Source: Roseiarcus sp963794655 (GTDB lineage Bacteria > Pseudomonadota > Alphaproteobacteria > Rhizobiales > Beijerinckiaceae). From it: DNA of 64,000 bases. Location: the NCBI GenBank assembly GCA_963794655.1, contig CAWCEV010000006.1, positions 1,426,001 to 1,490,000 of the forward strand, written 5' to 3'. The notes under the pieces are model-generated. The model was not told the origin of the DNA. It saw only the letters and a program-made list of their open reading frames with translations, and ran no database searches. The translations under genes were made by a program, and so were the position numbers. Positions 50,838 through 60,719 of the stretch are shown here, piece after piece. Position 1 is the first letter of the stretch, and every line of letters begins with the position of its first letter.

Positions 50838-53800
50838 ATGCGGCGCGATCTCCACTCTCGAATGAACGGCGATTTTTCTGCTCAGGCGCAGGTTCGGCCG
50901 CCATTTCTTGGCGGTGTCTCGGCGGCCTCGCTCATTCTACTGGCCACGTTGGCCGTGAGCGGACCGGCCCGGGCGCAGTCGCTGGGCGGCGTCGGAGGGG
51001 CCGGACTTAACCCCGGCGGCAATGGCGGCGGCTCAAACCAGAATGGCGGCAATGGTTCCACCGGCGCCACCTTCGGCGCGAAAGGCATCGCGCCCGGCGG
51101 CGCGGGCTCGGACGGAACGACAGGCAGCGGCGCCAACGCCTCGGGTGGCGGCGGCGGCGGCGGCGCGGTCGGAGACACAACGACGGCGGGCGGCGCGGGC
51201 GGGGCCGGGGGCGCCGGCGTCGGCACGACCCCCGGCGGCGGGGGCGGCGGGGGCGGCGGGGGCGGATCCGGCTACAATTCGAGCTTCGCCAATTCCGGGA
51301 CGCTGACCCTGACCGGCGGCGCGGGCGGCTCGGGCGGCGCGGGCTCAGGTTCCGGCAACGGCGGCGGCGGCGGCGGCGGCGGCTTCGGCGACGTCACCGC
51401 GTCGGACATCAACAATTCGGGAACGCTGACCGTAACCGGCGGCGTTGGCGGGGCTGGCGGTAATGGCGGCGCGACCGGCAATGGCGGCGCCGGCGGGGCC
51501 GGGGGCGCCGGCATCCAGACCTCGGCCAGCTTCTTAAACAGCGCGCTGAGCACGAGTTCAACCGTCACCGGCGGCGCCGGCGGAGCGGGCGGGACGGGCG
51601 TCCTTGGCGGGGTCGGCGGCGCCGGCGGCGTCGGCGTGCTGATATCGGGCAATGGCGCGACGCAAGCGACGATCACCAACCAGGTCGGCGGTTCGATCAG
51701 CGGCGGCGCTGGCGGATCGGGCGCGGCCGATGGCGTGGGCGGCGCCGGCGTCTCGGGCTCCAACATGACCGTCGAAAATCTAGGCGCGATCAACGGCGGC
51801 GGGACCGCCGACGCGATCGATTTCAACGGCGGGACGAATAATCTTTCCCTCGGCGCGGCCGAGACGATGACCGGCAACGTTTTCGTCGCCAATGGCGCGA
51901 CCCTGACCATCGACCAGACGCTGCTCGCAACAAACGGCGTTCTCTCGACCGGGATCGCCGGCGCCGGACCGGTGACAATCACGACCGGCGCGAACACGCT
52001 CACTCTCGACAGCGCAAGCACCTATACCGGCGGCACGACGCTGACCGCGGGCAGCACGGTGATTGTCGGGGCCAGCGGCGCTTTCGGAACCAACACCGTC
52101 GCCATGAACAACTCGACATCGCTGAATTTCACCGGGGGCGCCGGGATCAGCAATGCGATCACCGTGACCGGCGATCCGGACTTCAGCGCCGCGACCGGGA
52201 CGACATCGATAATCTCGGGGGCGATCACCGGAAGCGGCTCGGTCACCATCAACAATGCCGCTGGCAATACCGGCACGATCGAGTTCACCAATACCGGCAA
52301 CAATTACGCCGGCACGACGACGGTCGAAGCCGGCGAACTCCTCGGCGGCGTCGCCGGCGCGTTCAGCGCCGCCAGCGCGACGACGGTGAACTCGGGCGCG
52401 ATTCTCGATCTCGGCGGCTTCGCCCAGACGATCAACAGCGTGACGCTGACCGGCAGCACGATCCAGAACGGCTCGCTGACCGGGGCGATTTCATCGGCGG
52501 GCGGCACGGTCAACAGCATCGGCGGGTCAACGTCGCTCGAGGCGACGGCCTCGGCCACCCCGACGATGATGGAGGGCTCCAATACCTATACAGGCGCGAC
52601 GACGGTCGATGTCGGCGCGACGCTGTCGGGCGCCGCCGGCGCCAATGTGTTCAGCGCGGCGAGCCCAACGACGGTCAATGGAACGCTCGATCTCGGCGGC
52701 AATAGTCAGGCGGTGGGCTCGCTCGCCGGCACAGGCACAGTGACCAACGGTGGGGCTTCGGGGACGGCCATACTGACCAACCAGGGCGCGTCGTCGCAGT
52801 TCGACGGCGTCATTCAGGACGGCGCGACCGCCTTGACCGGGCTGACCCAGAACGCCGCAGGCAACACCCTCACTCTTACCGGCGTGAACACCTACACCGG
52901 CGCGACCACGATCGCGGCCGGCACGATGGCGCTGTCCGGGGCGGGCAGCATCGCGAACTCGAGCGGTGTCTCGCTCGCGACCGGCGCCGCTTTCGACATC
53001 TCGCAAACGACGGCGGGCGCGTCGATCCAGAGCCTCGGCAATACCGGCGCCGGCCAGACGGGGACCGTCTTCCTGGGCGCGCAGACTCTCACCCTCACCG
53101 GCGCGCTGACGACATTCGGCGGCGTGATTGCGGACGCTGGCGGCATCAACAATGTCGCCGGAGGCGGGCTGACGCTCGGACCGACAGCGAAGGGAACGGA
53201 AACGCTGGCCGGCGTGAATACCTATACCGGCGCGACCACGATCAGCGCGGGCACGCTTGCTCTCGCGGGGAGCGGCTCGATCGCGTTGTCGAGCGGCGTC
53301 GTCGACAACGCGACCTTCGACATCTCCGGCCTGACCAACGGCGGCACGTCGATCACCACTCTTCCAGGGACCGGCGGGGTAACGCTTGGAGCGAACACGC
53401 TCACTCTCTCCAACGCGAGCGGCACGTTCGGCGGCGTGATCGGTGGAACCGGCGGCCTGAGCCTCAGCGGGGGCGCGGAGACGCTCACCGGCGCCAACAC
53501 CTATACCGGCGCGACCAATGTCAACGGCGGAACGCTGCTCGTCTCGGGCAGCATCGGTTCGCTCGCGACGCCAAGCGGACCGGTCAATGTCGCCGCGGGC
53601 GCCACACTCGGCCTGCGCGGCTCGATCACCAGCACCGGACTTACGAACTCCGGAACGGTCTACGCCCAGGGGACTCTCAACGCGCCGGTCGTCAACAACA
53701 GCATCTTTAACGTGACCGGCAATCTCGCGGGCACGACGACGTTCACCAACAATGTCGCGGCGGCGCTGAACGTCAACAGCGGTACTTACGCCATGAGCGG

Positions 53801-55652
53801 GCTCCTCGCCAATTTCGGCAGCGTGAACGTGGCCGCCGGCGCGGCGCTCAGCACCGCGAATCTCAACAATGTTTCGACCGGCTCGATCGTCAATCTCGGA
53901 ACCATCACTGACGATCTCAACAACGCCGGCTCGGTCATGAACTACGGCGTCTATAACGCAAATGTCGCCTCGAACACCGGCGCGATCGCTAACTTTGCAT
54001 CCGGAGCCTGGAACGGAAACGCGATCAATACCGGCGGGACGATCGAGAACGACGGATTATGGACCGGCTCGCTGACCAACATCGCCGGCACGCTGACCAA
54101 CAACGGCCAGATCGTCGGCAATGTCGTCGCGAGCGGCGGGACGGTGAATAGCTTCACGCCGAACAGCGCGATCGTCGGCAACGTGACGCTGCCCGGGAGC
54201 CCGGCGCTCGTGAACGCGCTCGGGGTCATCACCGGCAATGTCAACGTGATGCCGGACTCGAATGGCTTCTACCAGGGCGTCTTTCGTGTCGGCGATGGCT
54301 CGGGCGTCCTGAACCCGATCGGCTCGACGCCGAAGACGCTGACCGTGAACGGCTCCGTTTCGGGCCCGATCACGATGCCCGTCGACCTGGCGAATGGCAA
54401 TTCGAACTTTATCAGGGTCAACGGCTCGACCAGCGGGGCGTCGATCGCGCTTGCCGGCGCGCTGACAAATCCGAACAACCTCCTGTGGACGAAAGCTCCC
54501 AACGGGACGCTCTTTTATTCGAACGCGGCGATCCCGCTCACGGCGGCGTCCAGTCAGCTGCTCGCGGGCGCGAGCCGGTATGGGCTTTACGACTATGTTC
54601 CGACGCTCGGCGCGAACGGGATTGCGCAGGAGCTCAAGCTCGGCGTGGTCGCCTCTCCGGCCAACCAGATCTCGGCGCTCATCACCGGGCTCAACACCTC
54701 GTTCTTCCAGAACGCCGCGGCGTTCCTCGGCTCGCCGGCGAATCCGACGCCGAACATGCTTTACGGCGGGGTGTGGTCGCGCGGCGGCGGAGCGGAGCTC
54801 ACCACCGAAACCACCTCGACCGGCGGCGGCTACTACGCCGGCTCGGCCGACAGCCGGTTCCAGACCAGCCTCGGCGGCGTCCAGTTCGGCATCGACGAGG
54901 GCGTCTACAACATCAACGCTTCCGGCATCAACGCGCATTTCGGCGTCACCGGCGGTCAGGTCTGGGGCTATTCGACGCTCAACAGGTCGAACGACCCCTA
55001 TGCGCTGCTTAATGTCTCCGGCAACGCCGGCATGCCCTTCTATGGCCTCTACGCGGCGGTGACCGGCCAGGGCTTCGCGGGCACGGTCCAATGGCGCCAC
55101 AACACCTTCGACATGAACCTAAACAACGCCGCTCTCGGACTGAACAATACGTCGCTGAACGCGAGCGGCAACACCTTCTCGGCTGACGCGGCCTACACCG
55201 TCCCGCTGGCCTATAACTTCTCTGTCACGCCGTCGGCGGCGGTGTTCGTGTCCAACACCAGCATCAACGACCTCTACGCGTCGCCCTTCGTCGCGCCCGG
55301 AACCTGGTTCGCCTTCGACAACCTCAACAACACGTTGCTCAGGGCCGGCTTGCGGGTCGGAACGGTCTATCCGTTCAACGACAACATCGTGGTGCAGCCA
55401 TATGTCTCCGGCGACTTCTGGCATGAGTTCGACGGCACGACCACGACCCGCTTCAACCAGTTGTCTTCGGCGGGCCTGGCGACGCTGCCGGGGATATCGT
55501 CAACCGGCGTCGGGACGTTCGGGCAGTTCAGCATCGGCTTCTCGACCCAGTCGCCGAAGCTGGGCTTCACCTCGTTCGTCCAGGCCGAACTGCAGACCGG
55601 CTCGAACATTCAAGGCTGGGGACTGACCGCCGGGCTGCGCTACAGCTACTGA
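50838..55652 (+). CDS. Large autotransporter adhesin with Gly-rich and beta-strand-repeat passenger
   Basis: 1604 residues from the ATG at 50838 (an upstream in-frame start at 50775 would add 21 residues). A long signal sequence with a basic n-region ends ATLAVSGPARAQS. Next, about 260 residues are an extremely Gly-rich segment (GGAGGAGG, poly-Gly runs) with interspersed NSGTLT(L/V)TGG units. The main passenger has repeats of the autotransporter-associated beta-strand type, such as VNTYTGATTI..GTLALSGSGSI, near residues 600-930. The last roughly 280 residues form a beta-barrel (GGVWSRGGGAE ... LTAGLRYSY), ending with the aromatic residue required for outer-membrane insertion. It is a surface protein, probably for adhesion or biofilm. 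Very biased codon content and its isolation suggest possible transfer. Confidence 0.88.
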   Translation: MRRDLHSRMNGDFSAQAQVRPPFLGGVSAASLILLATLAVSGPARAQSLGGVGGAGLNPGGNGGGSNQNGGNGSTGATFGAKGIAPGGAGSDGTTGSGANASGGGGGGGAVGDTTTAGGAGGAGGAGVGTTPGGGGGGGGGGGSGYNSSFANSGTLTLTGGAGGSGGAGSGSGNGGGGGGGGFGDVTASDINNSGTLTVTGGVGGAGGNGGATGNGGAGGAGGAGIQTSASFLNSALSTSSTVTGGAGGAGGTGVLGGVGGAGGVGVLISGNGATQATITNQVGGSISGGAGGSGAADGVGGAGVSGSNMTVENLGAINGGGTADAIDFNGGTNNLSLGAAETMTGNVFVANGATLTIDQTLLATNGVLSTGIAGAGPVTITTGANTLTLDSASTYTGGTTLTAGSTVIVGASGAFGTNTVAMNNSTSLNFTGGAGISNAITVTGDPDFSAATGTTSIISGAITGSGSVTINNAAGNTGTIEFTNTGNNYAGTTTVEAGELLGGVAGAFSAASATTVNSGAILDLGGFAQTINSVTLTGSTIQNGSLTGAISSAGGTVNSIGGSTSLEATASATPTMMEGSNTYTGATTVDVGATLSGAAGANVFSAASPTTVNGTLDLGGNSQAVGSLAGTGTVTNGGASGTAILTNQGASSQFDGVIQDGATALTGLTQNAAGNTLTLTGVNTYTGATTIAAGTMALSGAGSIANSSGVSLATGAAFDISQTTAGASIQSLGNTGAGQTGTVFLGAQTLTLTGALTTFGGVIADAGGINNVAGGGLTLGPTAKGTETLAGVNTYTGATTISAGTLALAGSGSIALSSGVVDNATFDISGLTNGGTSITTLPGTGGVTLGANTLTLSNASGTFGGVIGGTGGLSLSGGAETLTGANTYTGATNVNGGTLLVSGSIGSLATPSGPVNVAAGATLGLRGSITSTGLTNSGTVYAQGTLNAPVVNNSIFNVTGNLAGTTTFTNNVAAALNVNSGTYAMSGLLANFGSVNVAAGAALSTANLNNVSTGSIVNLGTITDDLNNAGSVMNYGVYNANVASNTGAIANFASGAWNGNAINTGGTIENDGLWTGSLTNIAGTLTNNGQIVGNVVASGGTVNSFTPNSAIVGNVTLPGSPALVNALGVITGNVNVMPDSNGFYQGVFRVGDGSGVLNPIGSTPKTLTVNGSVSGPITMPVDLANGNSNFIRVNGSTSGASIALAGALTNPNNLLWTKAPNGTLFYSNAAIPLTAASSQLLAGASRYGLYDYVPTLGANGIAQELKLGVVASPANQISALITGLNTSFFQNAAAFLGSPANPTPNMLYGGVWSRGGGAELTTETTSTGGGYYAGSADSRFQTSLGGVQFGIDEGVYNINASGINAHFGVTGGQVWGYSTLNRSNDPYALLNVSGNAGMPFYGLYAAVTGQGFAGTVQWRHNTFDMNLNNAALGLNNTSLNASGNTFSADAAYTVPLAYNFSVTPSAAVFVSNTSINDLYASPFVAPGTWFAFDNLNNTLLRAGLRVGTVYPFNDNIVVQPYVSGDFWHEFDGTTTTRFNQLSSAGLATLPGISSTGVGTFGQFSIGFSTQSPKLGFTSFVQAELQTGSNIQGWGLTAGLRYSY

Positions 55653-55671
55653 GACGAGCGCGAGGATCGGC

Positions 55672-56547
55672 TCACTCGACTGCGTCGCCGACCATCTTTC
55701 CTCGGGCGGCGACGTAGAGCCCGCTGCCGATGATGATGGCGTTGCCGATGATGATCGGCAGCGTCGGGGTGTCGCGCCAGACGAGCCAGCCCATGATCGC
55801 GGCCCAGACGATCGCCGAATATTGCAGCGGCGCGAGCACCGCGGCGCGGGCCAGCGCCAGCGCCCGGACAATGAAGATGAAGCAGGTCATCGAGACGACC
55901 CCGACCAGGAACATGAGGCCGAGATCGAAGGTGCTCGGCGTCGTCCAGACGATCGGGACGGTCGCCGCGCCGATAAGGCCGCTGCCGACGAATTGCCAGA
56001 ACACCAGCGGCAGCCAGTGGACGCCGCGGAGCTCGCGCGTAATCGTCTGATTGAGCGCGAACGTCGTCGCGCCGAGCAGGGCGAGCGGCGCGATCCAGGA
56101 AAACATCTGCGGCGAGGGCCGGAGCGCAATCAGCACGCCGACGAAGCCGATCAGGACCGCGATCCAGCGGAAACGTTCGACCTTCTCACCGAGCAGCGGC
56201 GCCGACAGCGCGGTCACGATCAGTGGCGTCGCCATATAGAAGGTCATCACGTCGGCGAGCGGCATGTATCGCGTCGCGTAGTAGAAGGCAAACGTATCGG
56301 CCGCGGCGAGAACGATGCGCAGGAGCTGAAGCCAGCCGTGGCGAGGATCGATGAGCTTGATGCGAAGCGACAGGACCACCGGCGCCAGCACGGCCGCCGC
56401 GCCGATCGAGCGCAGCATCATCAATTGTCCGACGCCGTAATCCTTGACGAGCCATTTGCCGAGCGCGTCGTTGATCGCGAACAGCGCGACGCCGGTTAGG
56501 TAGAGGACGACGCCGAGGCTCGCGGTTTCGGAGCGAGGCATCGGCAT
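55672..56547 (-). CDS. EamA-family DMT transporter
   Basis: 291 residues with ten hydrophobic segments in two five-helix repeats, including SIGAAAVLAPVVLSL and the second-half YSAIVWAAIMGWLVWRDTPTLPIIIGNAIIIGSGLYV that typifies EamA (RhaT-like) exporters. Substrate unknown. Convergent with the autotransporter. Confidence 0.88.
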   Translation of the reverse strand: MPMPRSETASLGVVLYLTGVALFAINDALGKWLVKDYGVGQLMMLRSIGAAAVLAPVVLSLRIKLIDPRHGWLQLLRIVLAAADTFAFYYATRYMPLADVMTFYMATPLIVTALSAPLLGEKVERFRWIAVLIGFVGVLIALRPSPQMFSWIAPLALLGATTFALNQTITRELRGVHWLPLVFWQFVGSGLIGAATVPIVWTTPSTFDLGLMFLVGVVSMTCFIFIVRALALARAAVLAPLQYSAIVWAAIMGWLVWRDTPTLPIIIGNAIIIGSGLYVAARGKMVGDAVE

Positions 56548-56647
56548 GAGGTCCTGAGGCTCCGAAGGATCGTTTTATCAACCCGCGAACGCGCGGGCTC
56601 GGCGGATCACCGCCGGCCGAAGGCCTAGCGGCGGCCCGCAGCCCCAA

Positions 56648-56667
56648 GCGCCCGCTTTCGCGGGCGT
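56648..56667 (-). terminator. Hairpin after rpsD
   Basis: Stem of 7-8 bp (GCGCCCGC/GCGGGCGT) with loop TTTC (plus strand), about 50 bp past the rpsD stop. There is no T run, so termination efficiency is uncertain. Confidence 0.35.
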
Positions 56668-56716
56668 GATGCGGGAAGTCCGAGGGCGGGTGCTTTTGGG
56701 GGCGGCGAAGCGATCG

Positions 56717-57334
56717 TCAGCGCGAATAGAACTCGATAACGAGGTTCGGCTCCATGTGTGTCGGATAGGGCACTTCAGAGAGACTCGGGACGCGGGTCAT
56801 CTTGGCCGTACCCTTGGCCTGATCGACTTCGATATAGTCGGGCACGTCGCGCTCGGCGAGCGCCATGGCTTCAAGCACCAGCGGGAGCTGCCGCGACAAC
56901 TCCTTGATCTCGACCAGATCGCCAACCTTGACCTGGTAGGAGGCGATGTTGACCCGGCGGCCGTTGACCTTGATGTGGCCGTGGTTGACGAACTGGCGGG
57001 CGGCGAACACCGTCGGCACGAACTTCGCCCGATAGATCAGCGCATCGAGCCGGCGCTCGAGCTGGCCGATGAGATGGGCGCTCGAGTCCCCCTTGAGGCG
57101 GCGGGCCTCGACATAATATTTGTGGAACTGGCGCTCGGAAATATTGCCGTAATAGCCCTTGACCTTCTGCTTGGCCTTGAGCTGGGTGCCGAAGTCGGTC
57201 GCCTTGCCCTTGCGGCGCTGGCCATGCTGGCCCGGACCATATTCACGCTTGTTGTAGGGGCTCTTCGGCCGGCCCCAGATATTCTCGCCCATCCGGCGGT
57301 CGATTTTATATTTCGCTTCCGCGCGCTTCGTCAT
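56717..57334 (-). CDS. rpsD: 30S ribosomal protein S4
   Basis: 205 residues from the ATG at 57334 (MTKRAEAKYKIDRRMGENIWG). The sequence SPYNKREYGPGQHGQRRKGK and the S4 RNA-binding domain (ALIYRAKFVPTVFAARQFVNHGHIKVNGRRVN) are complete. S4 is a primary 16S rRNA binder in small-subunit assembly. AGGAAT-type ribosome site just upstream. Confidence 0.97.
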   Translation of the reverse strand: MTKRAEAKYKIDRRMGENIWGRPKSPYNKREYGPGQHGQRRKGKATDFGTQLKAKQKVKGYYGNISERQFHKYYVEARRLKGDSSAHLIGQLERRLDALIYRAKFVPTVFAARQFVNHGHIKVNGRRVNIASYQVKVGDLVEIKELSRQLPLVLEAMALAERDVPDYIEVDQAKGTAKMTRVPSLSEVPYPTHMEPNLVIEFYSR

Positions 57335-57444
57335 CGCAATTCCTCTTTTTCCTGGTTCAACGAGGAACGCGCCCTCCTCTGCGCCAAAGGCGCCGACAGG
57401 CCACGAGCCGAACAAGGCTCGCCGCCGCGGGTGCGTCAAACGAT

Positions 57445-57476
57445 AAGCGCGCTCCCGTTTAGCCGGGAGCGCGCTT
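57445..57476. other. Perfect 13-bp hairpin in the rpsD upstream region
   Basis: AAGCGCGCTCCCG and its exact complement with a 6-nt loop TTTAGC. It is about 110 bp upstream of rpsD, would lie in a long rpsD leader and has no poly-T tail in either direction. Could be a regulatory leader structure or a terminator remnant. Confidence 0.5.
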
Positions 57477-57690
57477 GAATCCGCGCTTCCTAGAGGAGCC
57501 GGGCGCACCTGTCAAATTGCTCGCGGGGAGCGCCGCCGCGAAAGCCCAAAATGGATCACTGATATGCAGAATCAGCATGTCGTCGCCAAAGATGGTGTGA
57601 AATCCGTTAATTTTCCTGCATTTGGCTGCCCCGTACGGCCTCCATCACGATTTTGTCATGCGGGGAACACAGAACTATCGCACTGCACCA

Positions 57691-57719
57691 TTGACTTTCG
57701 CGCCGCAGCATTCTATTTA
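57691..57719 (+). promoter_or_regulatory. Candidate promoter of the DUF1127 gene
   Basis: TTGACT (57691-57696), 17-bp spacer, TATTTA (57714-57719), about 80 bp upstream of the DUF1127 start. Confidence 0.45.
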
Positions 57720-57801
57720 CGGCTGGTCTAGGAGAAGGAGCGCATCGGCCTCAGTTGTCGAGGTTTGAGAAGGGGAGGGCGGTCAATCAAAGGAGACCGC
57801 C

Positions 57802-57963
57802 ATGAAGAAGTTCTCTCTTGCGCAATTCATGCGCACCCGTCGCGTGTATTGGAGCGTTCTGCAGGAACTCACCAACTATTCGGACCGCGAGTTGCACGAC
57901 ATCGGCATCGATCGCGCCGACATTCACGAAATTGCCCGCCTCGCTTCGCAGGAGCAGGCCTGA
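57802..57963 (+). CDS. DUF1127 microprotein (53 aa)
   Basis: MKKFSLAQFMRTRRVYW... with the conserved ending L..YSDRELHDIGIDRADI and an Ile/Ala-rich tail, exactly the YjiS/DUF1127 pattern. An AGGAG precedes the ATG with a 7-base gap. Alphaproteobacterial members are small Arg-rich proteins tied to RNA turnover and phosphate/carbon metabolism in studied species. It had to be read directly because of its short length. Confidence 0.9.
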   Translation: MKKFSLAQFMRTRRVYWSVLQELTNYSDRELHDIGIDRADIHEIARLASQEQA

Positions 57964-58000
57964 CCTCAATGGCGGCGCCCGCAGCGGCGCCGCCATCGCC

Positions 58001-59422
58001 TCAGTTCCGGCTGTAGTCGTCGTCGATGCGAACGATATCGTCTTCGCCGAAATAGCTGCCGGTCTGAACTTCGATCAACTCGAGGTCGATTTTGCCGGGG
58101 TTGGCGACGCGATGGGTCGAGCCAATCGGCAGATAGATCGATTCATTCTCGTGCACATGCTCGACCTTGCCGTTGAGCGTCACATCGGCGGCGCCACGCA
58201 CGACTACCCAGTGCTCGGCGCGATGATGGTGCTTTTGCAGCGACAGGCGGCCGCCAGGACGAACAACGATGCGCTTGACCTGGTAGCGCGAGCCCTGGTC
58301 GATGCTCTGATAATAGCCCCAGGGCCGATATATTCGGACGTGCTGGGTCGCCTCCGGGTGACCCTCGACCTTCAGCCGCTCGACCAGCGCTTTGACCTTG
58401 TCGCTCTGTGACCGGTCGGCGACCAGCACCGCGTCGCGGGTCGCGACGACGATGACGTCGCGAAGGCCGACGACGGCTGCGAGCTGTTCCTCTGAGCGCA
58501 CGAGAACGTTCTCCGAATCGATCGCGACCGCCCGCCCGCGAAAGCTGTTGCCGCGGGCGTCGCGCGGGCTCAGGCGCCAGACAGCCGACCACTCGCCGAC
58601 GTCCGACCAGCCGACGTCGGCCGTCAGCACCGCGGCCTTGTCGGTTCGCTCCATCACCGCGTAATCGATTGAGGTCTTCGGCGCCCGCGCGAAGGAAACA
58701 TGATCGAGGACCACGAAGCCGAGGTCCTTTTTCGCGGCGGCGACCGCGCTCACGGCCGCCGCCGCGATCTCGGGCTCGAAGCGCTTGAGCTCTTCCAGCA
58801 TGACGTCGGCGCGGAAGACGAAATTCCCGGAGTTCCATAGGTAGCCGTGCTCGATGAAGGCGCGCGCGCGCTTTTCGTCGGGTTTCTCCACGAACCGTTC
58901 GATCCGACGCACATTCCCGTCGATCGCCAGCGCCTCGGCGGGGTGAATATAGCCGTAGCCCGTCGCCGGATGATCGGGAGTGATACCGAAGGTGACGATT
59001 TCGCCGGTGGCCGCGACGGCAAGCGCCTCGGCGCACAGCCGAGCGAATTGCTTTCCGTCCTCAAAGACGTGGTCGGCTGCGAGCACGGCGACGACCGTCT
59101 TCGGGTCGCGCGTCGCCGCCCATGCGGCCGCGGAGCCGACTGCGGCTGCGCTGTCGCGCCGTTCAGGCTCGAGCAGGATCGTCGCCTCGGCGCCGACCTC
59201 CCTCAGTTGCTCGGCGACGCGAAAGCGATAGTCGAAATTGGTGATGACGACCGCGGGATCGAACACCGTCCGATCGCCGACCACACCGACGATCGACTGA
59301 AACGTCGAACGATCGCCGATCAGCGGAATGAACTGCTTGGGCAGGCTTTCGCGCGATTCGGGCCACATGCGGGAGCCCGATCCGCCGCACATGATCACAG
59401 GCAGGATTTTGGCCATCGTCAC
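58001..59422 (-). CDS. manC: Mannose-1-phosphate guanylyltransferase / mannose-6-phosphate isomerase
   Basis: 473 residues (possibly starting two codons later at MAKIL). The N-terminal GDP-mannose pyrophosphorylase domain has MCGGSGSRMWPESRESLPKQF and FVEKPDEKRARAFI; the C-terminal cupin isomerase domain has RPWGYYQSID, GRLSLQKHHHRAEHWVVV and NESIYLPIGSTHRVANPG. It makes GDP-mannose for exopolysaccharide or lipopolysaccharide. It ends 38 bp past the DUF1127 stop, in convergent orientation. Confidence 0.94.
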   Translation of the reverse strand: MTMAKILPVIMCGGSGSRMWPESRESLPKQFIPLIGDRSTFQSIVGVVGDRTVFDPAVVITNFDYRFRVAEQLREVGAEATILLEPERRDSAAAVGSAAAWAATRDPKTVVAVLAADHVFEDGKQFARLCAEALAVAATGEIVTFGITPDHPATGYGYIHPAEALAIDGNVRRIERFVEKPDEKRARAFIEHGYLWNSGNFVFRADVMLEELKRFEPEIAAAAVSAVAAAKKDLGFVVLDHVSFARAPKTSIDYAVMERTDKAAVLTADVGWSDVGEWSAVWRLSPRDARGNSFRGRAVAIDSENVLVRSEEQLAAVVGLRDVIVVATRDAVLVADRSQSDKVKALVERLKVEGHPEATQHVRIYRPWGYYQSIDQGSRYQVKRIVVRPGGRLSLQKHHHRAEHWVVVRGAADVTLNGKVEHVHENESIYLPIGSTHRVANPGKIDLELIEVQTGSYFGEDDIVRIDDDYSRN

Positions 59423-59516
59423 ACCGCGCTCGCCAGCGCTCCCCGAATTGCTTCAGCTCACCGCTTCCTTTGCAATAGGGCCGGCGCCATGGCAATGCCC
59501 CGCCGAAAATTGGCGT

Positions 59517-60719
59517 TCACCCTTTGCGCGGCGAGCGGGCGGGGCCGCGCACGGAAGCCGCGACGGCTGCGACCGCGGCGGTGAGCGTAAGCGCCAGCGC
59601 GAAGGCGGCAAACGCCGCCGGCAGCGAGAGCATTTGGGCGATCGCGCCAGTAGCCAGCGGCGCCGGCAGACGGGTCAGCGCGCTGAACAGCGAAGCGGAG
59701 GCGAGCCCCACCGCCGGGCCGGCCTCCGACTGGCGCGCGGCAAGCGCGAAGCCGCAGGGAACAATGGGACCGGTCCCGACGCCGATCAGGGCGAAGCCGG
59801 CGACGCTTGCGGCAAAACCGGCCTGAGCGCCGACCAGCGCGAACCCGGCGGCCGCGATCGCAAACGAGGCGATTATGAGGTGAAGATCGCTGATCCGAAG
59901 CCGGATCGCATCCGCGTTGAAGCGGAGCCCGGCCTGGCAAGCGGAAAAGAACGCCGCGCCGAGTCCGGAAATCGCAACCAGCTTTGGCGCTTCCTCACGC
60001 AGAAGGAGCGTCGACCACAGCAGCGCCGCCAACTCCGCCGCGATTGAAACGCCGATGACGACGCCGAGCGCGATCAGGGCGGGGGCGAACGACAATCCGG
60101 TCCGCCCCGATGCCCCGGCTCCGAACGGCGCTGGCGCCGGACGGTTGCTCCGCGCCGCGCGATCATAGGCGACGCCGGCGCTCGCGAGCGTCATCGCGGC
60201 TAGGATTCCGGCCACCCAGGGCGACGACCCGGCCGCGATGAGGCTGCCGAGAATCGCGCCGATCGCCATACCGGCCGACGCCGCGGCGTGCAGACGGGCG
60301 AGGATCGGGCGGCCGAGCCGCCGTTCAATCCGCGCGCCCTCGGCGTTCATGGTGACGTCGACGACTCCGCCCAGGAACCCCGCGACGATGAGCGCGACGG
60401 CGACCTCGGCCTCGCTCCAGGCGTTCAGCAACCCGCACAGAGCCGCGCCAAAGATAATCGCGGCGACCGGCAAAACCCGCTCGATGCCGAAGCAATTCGC
60501 CAGCGCGCCGCCCGCCGACATGGCAATGAGATACGCGCCCGTATAGACGGTGAGCAGGATCCCGAACGTCGCAGCGTCCACGCCCGCGCGCGTCAGGATC
60601 GCGCCGGAGGCGCCGCCCCACAATCCGACGCCGCCGCCGAGGGCGAAGAACATCGCCGCGACCGCTGCATGCAGCGGTCCACCGCCCCGGGAGCCGCCCT
60701 GCGGTTTGACCGCGCTCAA
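59517..60719 (-). CDS. MFS transporter
   Basis: 400 residues with about twelve hydrophobic segments, including FALGGGVGLWGGASGAIL at the N-terminus and a central Arg-rich loop (YDRAARSNRPAP). It resembles FucP/YbjJ-type MFS proteins. The start overlaps the stop of the MttB-like gene by 4 bp, so it may move that enzyme's substrate or product. Confidence 0.85.
   Translation of the reverse strand: MSAVKPQGGSRGGGPLHAAVAAMFFALGGGVGLWGGASGAILTRAGVDAATFGILLTVYTGAYLIAMSAGGALANCFGIERVLPVAAIIFGAALCGLLNAWSEAEVAVALIVAGFLGGVVDVTMNAEGARIERRLGRPILARLHAAASAGMAIGAILGSLIAAGSSPWVAGILAAMTLASAGVAYDRAARSNRPAPAPFGAGASGRTGLSFAPALIALGVVIGVSIAAELAALLWSTLLLREEAPKLVAISGLGAAFFSACQAGLRFNADAIRLRISDLHLIIASFAIAAAGFALVGAQAGFAASVAGFALIGVGTGPIVPCGFALAARQSEAGPAVGLASASLFSALTRLPAPLATGAIAQMLSLPAAFAAFALALTLTAAVAAVAASVRGPARSPRKG

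Noticed and set aside
57765..58016. 83-codon plus-strand frame across the DUF1127 region
   Set aside because: Wrong frame; the DUF1127 frame starting at 57802 has a ribosome site and family motif.
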